A program made the position numbers and the translations under genes. The notes under the pieces are model-generated. The model ran no database searches. It saw only the letters and a list, made by a program, of their open reading frames with translations, and had not been told where the DNA came from. From contig CP120722.1 in assembly GCA_029719485.1 (NCBI GenBank), forward strand, positions 1,798,001 through 1,862,000: a DNA stretch of 64,000 nt, written 5' to 3'. This DNA comes from Kiritimatiellota bacterium B12222. GTDB lineage: Bacteria; Verrucomicrobiota; Kiritimatiellia; SS1-B-03-39; UBA6053. The first letter of the stretch is position 1. Each line of letters begins with the position of its first letter. Shown here piece by piece: positions 6,819 through 13,800 of the stretch.

Positions 6819-6827
6819 ACGTTAGTT
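6769..6827 (+). other. attC recombination site
   Basis: R'' ACCCAAC (6769-6775) is 6/7 complementary to GTTGAGT at 6298. Stem GGCCAACTGAACC / GGTCCAGTTGCC; R' GTTAGTT (6821-6827). The preceding gene reads through most of the site. Confidence 0.88.
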
Positions 6828-7123
6828 TGGAAAATGTGAAATCACACACAAAGAATAGAAATTGCTATTGCGACCTCTGGGAGAAGAAACCAGAGGTTCT
6901 TGAAGAACAGGGTGTGCCCAGAGGCTACTGTGGTCTATGCCAAGTTTGCGGCAAGCCAGGACACACTCGCCACTTCCCTGGGGCCGTCCCCTATACTGGC
7001 TCGTGGTGTGAATGGCACTATCGGCGACTTATGTTTTTTCATCCTAGTGGTCCTATTGGATGCTTGTTTTGGCTGGGTGTACTCACAACCTTGTGGTTTC
7101 TCTTATGGAAGTTCGTGTTGTAG
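6827..7123 (+). CDS. Cys/His-rich small protein with C-terminal membrane helix (cassette)
   Basis: 98 residues from a TTG that begins on the last base of the R' box; a GTG at 6836 is an alternative. It has 'CYCDLWE', 'GYCGLCQVCGKPGHTRH', 'GSWCEWHY' and ends in one membrane helix ('GCLFWLGVLTTLWFLLW'). The repeated Cys/His pairs suggest two metal sites. I believe this is a recurrent small cassette protein but cannot name it. It overlaps the macrodomain gene by 19 bp in another frame, so the two are probably coupled. Confidence 0.65.
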   Translation: MENVKSHTKNRNCYCDLWEKKPEVLEEQGVPRGYCGLCQVCGKPGHTRHFPGAVPYTGSWCEWHYRRLMFFHPSGPIGCLFWLGVLTTLWFLLWKFVL

Positions 7124-7611
7124 AAGGTGACTTACTTGAACAAAAGGTGGAGGCCATCGTGAACGCATGGAATCGCAACATCATTCCGTGGTGGCTTCTG
7201 ATCCCTCAGGGAGTTTCAGGTGCAATCAAGCACCGTGGAGGTTTCTCTCCATTTCGAGAGCTTGGTAGAAGAGGTTCCATACCTCTGGGAAGTGCCGTAC
7301 TGACAGGCTCAGGAAGGTTGCCGTTTAAGGGAATCATTCATGTGGCCGGTATTAATATGCTTTGGCGGGCCTCAGAATCCTCGATTCGCGATTCTGTGAG
7401 CAACGCCATGGAAATAGCGATTAATCAGGACTATTTGAGCGTTGCTTTCCCAATTATTGGTGCAGGTTCTGGGGGCTTCAATACAGATTCAGCACTTGAG
7501 CTCATGAAAGATCAGTTCAGCTTTATTGATTCAAATATGGACGTTGCGATAGTAAGGTATATGAAAACAAAAACTAACAATTCCCGCCACCGAACAAGTC
7601 GGTGCGGGTAG
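7105..7611 (+). CDS. Macrodomain protein (cassette)
   Basis: 168 residues from the ATG at 7105. The start 'MEVRVVEGDLLEQKVEAIVNAWN' is a standard macrodomain opening (strand, GDL, then AIVNAxN), followed by 'GVSGAIKHRGG', 'PLGSAVLTGSGRLPFKGIIHVAG' and 'SVAFPIIGAGSGGF', the second ADP-ribose loop. Macrodomains bind or remove ADP-ribose, so a role in reversing toxin or defence ADP-ribosylation is possible; this is inference. Its N-terminus overlaps the Cys-rich gene, and its C-terminal tail ('NNSRHRTSRCG') is attC sequence. Confidence 0.85.
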   Translation: MEVRVVEGDLLEQKVEAIVNAWNRNIIPWWLLIPQGVSGAIKHRGGFSPFRELGRRGSIPLGSAVLTGSGRLPFKGIIHVAGINMLWRASESSIRDSVSNAMEIAINQDYLSVAFPIIGAGSGGFNTDSALELMKDQFSFIDSNMDVAIVRYMKTKTNNSRHRTSRCG

Positions 7612-7620
7612 ACGTTGTCA
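7572..7620 (+). other. attC recombination site (short)
   Basis: R'' AACTAAC (7572-7578) exactly complements GTTAGTT at 6821. Stem CCCGCCACCGA / TCGGTGCGGG around ACAAG; R' GTTGTCA (7614-7620). Confidence 0.92.
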
Positions 7621-7635
7621 CAGCATTAGTAACAA

Positions 7636-8286
7636 ATGTTAAATCCATACACAAAAATATCAGTCTCGATTTTCTTTTCGATATTTCTAGCAGCTTGCAC
7701 CTCAACACCCCATCCTAGGAGTGATGAACTACCTTGGGCTCTTAGCCCTGAATTGCCGATAAACTCAAGGTTAGCGATTTGCGTTCGAGATCTCAGGCCA
7801 AAAGTTGAAACGGAGAAAGAACCTACAACGGAATATCTATATACAGGATCAGTTTCGCCTGTTGAAAATCACGCTGAATATTTAGCAAAAGATTTTGGGG
7901 ATGTTATCATAAGAAGTGGAGGTGCCTACGCATACACTGTTTCCTCCAAAATTGACTTTGATGCCGATGTTTTTATATTGTTTAAAATGAAACATTGGTT
8001 CGGAAAGATGAAAAGGTTGGATCTAGATCCAGGCAGTAACTTGACCATCGCAGATGGTGAGTTTGGTGGTGAAATTTTGATTTATCGAAAAGGTGTTCTT
8101 ATAGCTCAAGAGGAAATTCACTGTGATGCCACTCCAATTGCAATAGACCTGTTTACACCTCTTGCTTCGCAAAGAGAAAATACGCCACAATTGATTTTGA
8201 AGGGGCTTGGGCTCACTGCGAATGATGCGATGAATTGTGGCATACACAAAATGATGGACTGTTTGGAATCCATATGGGATAAATGA
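7636..8286 (+). CDS. Lipoprotein, cassette-borne
   Basis: A 216-residue protein with a lipoprotein signal: 'ISIFFSIFLAAC', lipobox Cys at about residue 21. The mature region ('RLAICVRDLRPKVETEKEP', then 'YLAKDFGDVIIRSGGAYAYTV') looks like a conserved periplasmic lipoprotein type that I cannot name. No enzyme motif is seen. The stop overlaps the R'' box of the next attC. Confidence 0.7.
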   Translation: MLNPYTKISVSIFFSIFLAACTSTPHPRSDELPWALSPELPINSRLAICVRDLRPKVETEKEPTTEYLYTGSVSPVENHAEYLAKDFGDVIIRSGGAYAYTVSSKIDFDADVFILFKMKHWFGKMKRLDLDPGSNLTIADGEFGGEILIYRKGVLIAQEEIHCDATPIAIDLFTPLASQRENTPQLILKGLGLTANDAMNCGIHKMMDCLESIWDK

Positions 8287-8337
8287 CAACCATTGGTTGG
8301 TGGGAACGTTTCACGTCCCACACCCTAAACGTTGACT
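8284..8337 (+). other. attC recombination site
   Basis: R'' TGACAAC (8284-8290) exactly complements GTTGTCA at 7614. Stem GTGGGAACGT / ACGTCCCAC around TTC; R' GTTGACT (8331-8337). Confidence 0.92.
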
Positions 8338-8372
8338 GGGTAGAGAAAAAGAAGGAATTTGTGAAGCTCGGC

Positions 8373-8459
8373 ATCGGGATCGCAATCGGGATCGAAACCG
8401 AAGACATGAGAAGCCCATTTGCTCAGTTTTTCGATACCGGTCCCGATTGCGATCCCGAT
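8373..8459. repeat. Perfect 19-bp inverted repeat in a cassette without a clear gene
   Basis: ATCGGGATCGCAATCGGGA at 8373-8391 is repeated in exact inverse at 8441-8459, 49 bases apart. The cassette 8331-8594 has no reading frame I would call a gene: the 64-codon frame ending at 8477 begins in the previous attC and is built on the repeat. The cassette could carry a structured RNA, a MITE-like element or a promoter. Confidence 0.7.
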
Positions 8460-8540
8460 TTCTCCCCATTCGAATAAGCACCCGTTTAAGAAGAAAAAAC
8501 GAATATCCATGACACCCGAAAAAAATTTGATCAAAATAGT

Positions 8541-8600
8541 AGTCAACTCTCAAGTCAAGCGAACCGCGGGTACGCGGTCCGCTTGACTTGAGAGTTGACT
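8541..8600 (+). other. Terminal attC, near-perfect palindrome
   Basis: R'' AGTCAAC (8541-8547) exactly complements GTTGACT at 8331 and also R' GTTGACT at 8594-8600. The whole site is one long inverted repeat with only a few unpaired bases, longer and tighter than the other attCs. No cassette-like sequence follows, so I take it as the last site of the array. Confidence 0.88.
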
Positions 8601-9387
8601 ACTCATTCTAGATGGTTAGCCCTTGCACCTTGCACCCAAAACGTCGTCGGTATGTTGGTGGAAGGTGTTTATGGGTTTTTCGGCGAAGGTTTTACATCCA
8701 TGTCTAATGGTCCATGCAGTGAGAGGGTCGCCACTTACCCTGGCCGTTGACCCGTCCTACGGGCAGGCAGGGCTTAAATTTATTTTGGGTTGCCATACCC
8801 AGCGCTGCGCACTGGGCTGTGCAGGGTCGCCACCTTCGGGGCTTTGCTGTGGCCATACCGATGGGCATACGCAACGCCTTCAGCGTTGGCATGGGGTGGG
8901 GGACCTTTTCCTAGGGTATTGGGTTGCGTTATCCCTCCACGATCCAAACACTCTGCATGGATACGCCAACGGCGTTAATGCTGTCAGTCCAGAGTTAACC
9001 GAGGTACGAGGTCTATCCTGGGACATTCGTCCACCCTCTGATTCAACGCTGAAGGCGTTGCGTCATTCCTGCGAACAGGAAAAAGGGTCGAATGTTAATA
9101 AAGGCGAAGGGGGAGAGCGGGTGCCCGGGGCGGGGACAACACCGCTGGCAAAAGCCCTCGCTCAGGGACATGCCGACGCGGTATCGCTTTTGCAAAGCCA
9201 GGCTGCGGTTTCCGATCTTCCCTGAAGCAGGGGTTCTAAAGTTTAAGAAGGCCCTAGAGAAAACAAATCAGCGAAGCTCTGCGCTGGCTTTTATGTACAG
9301 GCCTGCAACCATCACGAGTATCCCCATTGATTTCCTAGGTGACTGATGCATGCGGCACAGCAACCTTAACTCTAACTGAAAATAACA
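8601..9387. other. Hairpin-rich stretch without a convincing gene
   Basis: GC-rich text with short palindromes, for example CAACGCCTTCAGCGTTG near 8872 and AACGCTGAAGGCGTT near 9045, plus runs such as CCCAGCGCTGCGCACTGGG. A 200-codon frame (8623-9225) is open, but its residues are low-complexity and lack a start signal. Its last 30 codons read 'TTPLAKALAQGHADAVSLL', like one ankyrin repeat, which may be a gene scrap. The segment marks the join between the integron and the stable chromosome. Confidence 0.6.
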
Positions 9388-10086
9388 ATGAAATTCATCC
9401 ATCTCCTGGCGACTCTATTCATTTTTATGACCTCGTTGACAAAAGGTACAGAGGTCTCCGACTCCTATTCTGTACCGATCACTATCACCTATAAATATGA
9501 CTATTTGGTCATTCTACCCGCGAACTACAGTCCCAGTGAGCCGCTTCCTGTCGTCTTATTTCTTCACGGTGCAGGTGAACGCGGGGAAGATCTTCAAATT
9601 GTCAAAAAACATGGTCCATTTAAGAAAATTTCAGAAGCTGAAACTCCGGTGATCATCGTCGCTCCTCAATGCCCTAAAGGGGAATATTGGAATACAGAGG
9701 TGCTTTCTGGACTTCTGGATGAGGTGGAGAAAAAATATGCGGTCGATAAATCTCGGATTTATCTTACGGGATTAAGTATGGGTGGATATGGTGCTTGGTC
9801 GTTAGCGGCATTTGAGCCCCATCGCTTTGCCGCCGTCGCCCCCATCTGTGGGGGAGGTGATCCTGAAGACGCTCGGAAACTTGTCGACACGCCGGTGTGG
9901 GCATTTCATGGAGATAAGGATACCTCCGTTAAACTGGAGAAAGGACAGGCCATGATCGACAGCTTAAAGGATGCTGGTGGAAACCCGAAATTTACGATCT
10001 ATGAGGGTGTGGGCCACGACAGTTGGACTGAAACTTATAACAATGACGAATTTTATAAGTGGATATTTGCTCAGCACCTTCAATGA
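9388..10086 (+). CDS. Exported alpha/beta-hydrolase (esterase, PHB-depolymerase/feruloyl-esterase-like)
   Basis: The protein has 232 residues. A signal peptide (about residues 1-21) precedes an alpha/beta-hydrolase core: 'VVLFLHGAGERGEDLQ' (oxyanion-hole HGAGE), nucleophile elbow 'GLSMGGYG' with Ser130, acid in 'HGDKD' (about Asp178) and catalytic His210 in 'GVGHDSW'. This subgroup of short secreted hydrolases sits near carboxylesterases and prolyl-oligopeptidase-like domains, often acting on carbohydrate esters. Substrate cannot be read from the sequence. First gene after the array; no clear ribosome-binding site. Confidence 0.88.
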   Translation: MKFIHLLATLFIFMTSLTKGTEVSDSYSVPITITYKYDYLVILPANYSPSEPLPVVLFLHGAGERGEDLQIVKKHGPFKKISEAETPVIIVAPQCPKGEYWNTEVLSGLLDEVEKKYAVDKSRIYLTGLSMGGYGAWSLAAFEPHRFAAVAPICGGGDPEDARKLVDTPVWAFHGDKDTSVKLEKGQAMIDSLKDAGGNPKFTIYEGVGHDSWTETYNNDEFYKWIFAQHLQ

Positions 10087-10172
10087 ATTAAATCTGTTCA
10101 CGCTCATTGATAGTGCATCTTACCATTAAACTGCTTGTAGATGAATCGCTACTCAAGAGGTTTGCATAAATT

Positions 10173-10634
10173 ATGAATGAAAAAGTTAGCCATGTGAAAT
10201 ATTCAGAGATTGAAAACCTTTCAGGTGCTTGGTCGATTGTCGAGCACTGTGAGGTGTCAACCCAAGCCGATATAAAAGACAACGAAATAAAACTGATTGT
10301 ATCTAACGCCAAGGGAGCCCATTGGCATAGTGAGTTGCGGTATGGGCCGTTTGAAGTTGAGGAAGGGGAGGTTTACGCCCTGTCTTTTGAGACGAAAGCA
10401 AAGGTTGCTTATCGGTTTAGTGTATGGCTGGGGCAGTTTGATGCCCCTTATGCTGCGCTTATTGCAGATGAAAATCATTTTGGAGAAGCGCTTGCCGATG
10501 GCCAGTGGAGATCGTTTAGCCATGAGTGGGTGGTTACCAAGCGTGAAGTGCGTGCACGCCTGGTATTTGTGGTGGGGCCTATTGATAATATTGTCGAATT
10601 TAGAAATATTCGCCTGATTAAAATTAGCCGTTAA
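10173..10634 (+). CDS. CBM4/9-like carbohydrate-binding domain protein
   Basis: A 153-residue protein made of a single beta-sandwich-like domain: 'GAWSIVEHCEVSTQA', 'LRYGPFEVEEGEVYALSFE', 'VAYRFSVWLGQ', then 'RARLVFVVGPIDNIVEFRNIRL'. The strand order with Trp residues and the ending 'F-NIRL' resembles CBM4/9 modules. No signal peptide is visible, unusual for a carbohydrate-binding module, so it may act in the cytoplasm or as a partner. AAGAGG lies about 10 bases before the ATG. Confidence 0.6.
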   Translation: MNEKVSHVKYSEIENLSGAWSIVEHCEVSTQADIKDNEIKLIVSNAKGAHWHSELRYGPFEVEEGEVYALSFETKAKVAYRFSVWLGQFDAPYAALIADENHFGEALADGQWRSFSHEWVVTKREVRARLVFVVGPIDNIVEFRNIRLIKISR

Positions 10635-10656
10635 ACATGCGTTGCGGGAAAAATTT

Positions 10657-11076
10657 ATGAAGATAAGACCTTACCAAAGTTTTGACGAATTGAAAGTGAT
10701 TGAGCTTTGGGTCGCGTGTGGCTTGGTGTCGTTAAAAAATAATCCGGTCCGAGATATTCAAAGGAAGTTAAAAGTGAATCCCGAATGGTTTTTAGTGGGG
10801 GAAGCGGGGGGAGAGATTGTGGCCTCTTGTATGGTGGGATATGAGGGACATCGCGGCTGGATCAATTATTTGGCGGTTGCTCCAAAAGAGCAAGGGAAGG
10901 GATGCGCAACCCAAATGATGGATGAGGCTGAACGGCTCCTTCGTGAAGCGGGATGTCCAAAAATAAACCTACAAGTAAGAACGTCAAATTCGAAAGTGAT
11001 CAAATTTTATGAGGGTCTGGGATTTCAAGTCGATGAGGCGATCAGTTTAGGTAAACGATTGGAGTTTGATGATTAG
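10657..11076 (+). CDS. GNAT-family acetyltransferase, YpeA-like
   Basis: 139 residues from ATG 10657; a TTG at 10642 is less likely because the family begins at 'MKIRPY'. It matches the YpeA pattern: 'VIELWVACGL', 'NNPVRDIQRKL', 'FLVGEAGGEIVASCMVGYEGHRGWINYLAV' and the acetyl-CoA loop 'EQGKGCATQM', ending 'FYEGLGFQVDEAISLGKRL'. GNAT enzymes transfer acetyl groups to amines; the YpeA substrate is not established. Likely cotranscribed with the preceding gene. Confidence 0.88.
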   Translation: MKIRPYQSFDELKVIELWVACGLVSLKNNPVRDIQRKLKVNPEWFLVGEAGGEIVASCMVGYEGHRGWINYLAVAPKEQGKGCATQMMDEAERLLREAGCPKINLQVRTSNSKVIKFYEGLGFQVDEAISLGKRLEFDD

Positions 11077-11377
11077 GCGTCGGCATAAACCACACTGGTT
11101 GAGGTTATAGGGCCGCACTTTCAGTGCTTAGGCTATGTGGAAAATAGAGGCCATGGGTTTCATCCATGGCTGGTATAGTGCCGTAGCGTTGCTACTTTTT
11201 GTGTTTAATTGAATAAATCACCAAACTCTAAACACGGGACGGGTGGGTTAATTGAAACCTGTAGCAAGCTATGAATTATTCTGGACTTTACGCTCACATT
11301 ACGGGATTTATTTAGGTGGCTGGTTGCAGATCTCCGATATGAGTCTCCTCTTTTAACCCTTTTTCGCAGGACAAAAC
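11077..11377. other. Intergenic, nothing clear
   Basis: No coding frame of quality. The sequence contains a few short hairpins (for example CCATGG GTTTCAT CCATGG near 11150) resembling those at 8601-9387, which might belong to one dispersed repeat family. No promoter stands out. Confidence 0.4.
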
Positions 11378-11776
11378 ATGATGAAAAATAACCCCGTGGT
11401 ATGGTTTGAAATTTACGTAGCAGATATGGCCCGTGCGAAAGCATTTTATGAAGCGGTGTTGGATATGAAAATGGAAATGATGCCTTCGCCCACCGGTGAA
11501 TCAGGTATGGAAATGTGGAGTTTCCCTGCGGATCAAGAGGAGAGCATGACCCGCTACGGTGCATGTGGTATGTTGGTTAAAATGGAAGGGTTTACGCCGG
11601 GATCTGGTGGCACCTTGGTTTATTTTTCTTCTGAAGATTGTGCGGTGGAAATTTCGCGCGTTAGCGAGAATGGGGGGACGGTAGTGAAAGAAAAAATGCC
11701 CATTGGGGAGCATGGTTTTATAAGCCTTGCTCAGGATACTGAAGGGAATATGATTGGTTTTCATTCCATGTGCTAA
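11378..11776 (+). CDS. VOC-superfamily (glyoxalase/bleomycin-resistance-like) protein
   Basis: A 132-residue single VOC domain: 'VVWFEIYVADMARAKAFYEAVL' opens the first beta-alpha-beta-beta unit, 'GTLVYFSSEDCAVEISRVSENGG' the second, and 'GFISLAQDTEGNMIGFHS' ends it with the usual D-EGN-iG-H. Several metal-ligand positions are present (E6-region Glu, C-terminal His). The subgroup with this pattern is often annotated as a lactoylglutathione-lyase relative; its substrate is not known. Confidence 0.88.
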   Translation: MMKNNPVVWFEIYVADMARAKAFYEAVLDMKMEMMPSPTGESGMEMWSFPADQEESMTRYGACGMLVKMEGFTPGSGGTLVYFSSEDCAVEISRVSENGGTVVKEKMPIGEHGFISLAQDTEGNMIGFHSMC

Positions 11777-11786
11777 GGGGATGTGA

Positions 11787-12221
11787 ATGAAAGTTTTGCG
11801 TTGTTTGCTTCTCCTCGCTTTGGGCTTTTTTCAAGTAGAGGCTGTGACTCCTTCTAAAGAATTAGACCCTGTTCTGCTTGATCTTTTTGAGCAAGGGCTC
11901 TTAGGGCCTGCGCCTTCAGAAATCGAAGGGCAAGAGTTTGTGGCTGAACTTACGGTACGGATGGTCAGTGATCGCTTTCTGGTGTTTTCAGATGCCTACG
12001 TGCAGATAGATGAAGAAACTAAATACCAGATAGGGAAATGGATCTTTACGCCAGAGCAATTGGCGAGTGTGCCTGTGAAGGCAGGGGAAAGCTATTTGGT
12101 GACTTTTAAAATCCAAAAAGTGATGCGGGAGGAGCCGTATGAGGATATGCCCCATTTCGTGGCGCTTATTCTCTCCTTTGAGGCGGTGGATCAGGATGTT
12201 GATCTTCTCGAGGGACCTTAA
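11787..12221 (+). CDS. Exported protein of unknown function
   Basis: A 144-residue protein with a signal peptide (residues 1-19, cleavage after 'VEA'). It has 'EFVAELTVRMVSDRFLVFSDAYVQIDEE' followed by a compact beta-rich domain. It begins 11 bases after the VOC gene and is probably in one operon with it and the next two genes. Family not recognised. Confidence 0.65.
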   Translation: MKVLRCLLLLALGFFQVEAVTPSKELDPVLLDLFEQGLLGPAPSEIEGQEFVAELTVRMVSDRFLVFSDAYVQIDEETKYQIGKWIFTPEQLASVPVKAGESYLVTFKIQKVMREEPYEDMPHFVALILSFEAVDQDVDLLEGP

Positions 12222-12328
12222 GTTATGTGATTTCCCCCTCAGGGAGGGTGATTGCTTTAGAAGGTGAGGAAAGTGTGCCTCTAAAAATATGTCTTGTAAG
12301 AATTCTAAGTGAAGCGTATGTTTTAGGT

Positions 12329-12691
12329 ATGAAAACTATAGTTAAGAAGAATGCCGGATTTATGGGGCTGGTTTTATTTTCGGCCGTCGTGTCGTCAAGT
12401 TTGTGTCGAGGGATTGCTCCCACACCCACGCCCACGGCTGCGCCCACGCCCATGCCCACATCCCTTCCATCGCCCACAGCGACACCGGGTCCCACACCTG
12501 TGTCACCTACGGCAACTCCGGCACCCGTTGCGACCGTTACGCCAGTTCCTGCAAGTCCCGCGAGTACGGCCATTCCTGCGGCTACCCCAAAGAGTGCTCA
12601 ATCGAAGAAAACACAAAATTATATCATAGGGCTCAACAGTCGTATGGCTGAGTTTTCAAAAACCATATCCGTAGAGGAGGGCACACGATGA
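12329..12691 (+). CDS. Exported Pro/Thr/Ala-rich protein
   Basis: 120 residues from ATG 12329; a longer frame to 12227 lacks support. A signal peptide (to about residue 25) is followed by some 55 residues of Pro-Thr-Pro-Ala repeats ('TPTPTAAPTPMPTSLPSP'), a linker-like low-complexity region, then a short charged tail. The proline stretch would span the cell envelope as an extended rod. It overlaps the next lipoprotein gene by four bases. Function unknown. Confidence 0.6.
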   Translation: MKTIVKKNAGFMGLVLFSAVVSSSLCRGIAPTPTPTAAPTPMPTSLPSPTATPGPTPVSPTATPAPVATVTPVPASPASTAIPAATPKSAQSKKTQNYIIGLNSRMAEFSKTISVEEGTR

Positions 12692-13086
12692 AAAAATCTC
12701 TGTTAACGTTGGTTCTTTTGCTGGGTGTAGGTTTACTTTTTCTCAACTCCTGCGATGGGGATTCTGACAGTTCGATTACGGGGACCTGGCAAGCGGGTTC
12801 CATGATGGTGATGTTTTCTTCGGGAGGAACGGGTGAAGCCGATCTGCCTGATAGTTGGGTGGAGCAATTGACCTTTCATGGCGATGGTAGCTATACGTAT
12901 ACGTGGATGAAAGATGGTCGTTCCGGATCTGGTAGTGGGAGTTGGGTGAGGGCGGATGGGAATCTCGTGCTCACGGATGACGGACAGACGGAACAAATTT
13001 CTTATACCTTAGACTCTGAATTTTTAAGTCTGAAAACGACTGTGCCCGAAGGCGATGCTGAACTCGTGTTTACGCGGGTGGAGTAA
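12688..13086 (+). CDS. Lipoprotein, lipocalin-like
   Basis: A 132-residue protein with signal 'LLGVGLLFLNSC' (lipobox Cys at about residue 22). The mature part reads 'ITGTWQAGSMMVMFSSGG', 'LTFHGDGSYTYTW', 'DGNLVLTDDG', the strand pattern of small lipocalin-like lipoproteins that begin with G-W. Ligand unknown. ATGA overlap with the preceding Pro-rich exported gene implies joint expression. Confidence 0.7.
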   Translation: MKKSLLTLVLLLGVGLLFLNSCDGDSDSSITGTWQAGSMMVMFSSGGTGEADLPDSWVEQLTFHGDGSYTYTWMKDGRSGSGSGSWVRADGNLVLTDDGQTEQISYTLDSEFLSLKTTVPEGDAELVFTRVE

Positions 13087-13240
13087 TTTTATTCAGGATT
13101 GAACTTCCTTAAGGGTAAGAATGCTTGCCCATAACGGCCTACCTGCGCTTTTCTGTAATCGACTTTTTTCAAAAAGAAGTTGAGTTGGAAAATAGCGAAG
13201 CCTAGGCTGGTGTGCTCAACAATACTGAGGAGTATGCCCT

Positions 13241-13687
13241 ATGATGGAAGATGTAGATGATGGCTTAAAATTACCGTCCGCCTCGCAGTGGGTGCGTGGA
13301 TTGAGTGCCCTGACGGGGTTGACCATGATGTTGGTGGGGGTGGTGTATGCGATTCGATTGTTTGGCTGGATTGTGGAAGGGCTTCGTTCGCCGGAAAAAG
13401 TAACGGATCTAATCAAACGGTGGGGTATGGCGATGGGAGGGGGGAGGGCTTTTGAAACCATGATAGGAAACGAACGTATTCCGTTGTCCGAAATTTTAGC
13501 GGTGTTGGTTTTAGGAGTTGGGATGTGGGTACTGATCAGAATTGCGTTTATGTTTATCTCTGAAGGGTCGAAAATTGTGACCCATACCTTAGGTGAAAAA
13601 GCTGCGATTAAACGCATCTTGGTGCATGCATTGGGCGCGGGTGCGGTGAAGGAGACTTCTGATCTTGATCATGAGAATAAAGCTTGA
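13241..13687 (+). CDS. Membrane protein of unknown function
   Basis: A 148-residue protein with two membrane segments (about 25-45 and 85-110) and soluble charged ends. Between the segments lies 'EKVTDLIKRWGMAMGGGRAFETMIGNERI'. No family recognised. An ATGATG start follows a weak Shine-Dalgarno. It stands alone between the lipoprotein operon and the SulP gene. Confidence 0.6.
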   Translation: MMEDVDDGLKLPSASQWVRGLSALTGLTMMLVGVVYAIRLFGWIVEGLRSPEKVTDLIKRWGMAMGGGRAFETMIGNERIPLSEILAVLVLGVGMWVLIRIAFMFISEGSKIVTHTLGEKAAIKRILVHALGAGAVKETSDLDHENKA

Positions 13688-13800
13688 TGCCTCCGAGGTC
13701 TCGGTGTGAAAGTTGTGCCGGGTTGCGAGTAGTCGTTACGGGGTATAGAATCTGAAGTCATTGACTTGTCTTAAAATGATCAAAGGCGTATGAGACAGCT

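Larger units (their letters stand above)
1..8600 (+). mobile_element. Distal part of a chromosomal integron gene-cassette array
   Basis: Thirteen attC-like sites and one half site alternate with small genes. Each site has an R' box of the form GTTRRRY on the right, an R'' box RYYYAAC on the left and an imperfect inverted repeat between. The R'' box is the exact complement of the same cassette's own leading box in the cassettes beginning at 2196, 2744, 3319, 3949, 6821, 7614 and 8331. It matches at 6 of 7 positions in those beginning at 4651, 5099 and 6298. That pairing is expected only for real cassettes. Orientation puts intI and attI left of base 1. Nearly all genes read rightward. Several attC cores recur almost unchanged, as in lineage-specific chromosomal integrons. 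Confidence 0.93.

Noticed and set aside
8283-8477. 64-codon frame in the last cassette
   Set aside because: It begins in the previous attC and is built of the inverted repeat; no family resemblance.
1-8600. CRISPR array
   Set aside because: Repeats are few, not evenly spaced, differ in sequence, and have the GTTRRRY/RYYYAAC architecture of attC with genes between them.
8541-8600. Rho-independent terminator
   Set aside because: The hairpin has no T-run and its end boxes pair with the cassette's leading box, so it is an attC.
8623-9225. 200-codon open frame
   Set aside because: Low-complexity composition, no ribosome-binding site and hairpin-rich DNA; only the last 30 codons look protein-like, and they are reported as a possible ankyrin scrap.
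12223-12573. Minus-strand Gly/Val-rich frame
   Set aside because: It is the reverse of the Pro/Thr/Ala repeat of the exported protein at 12329-12691; the repeat keeps all frames open.
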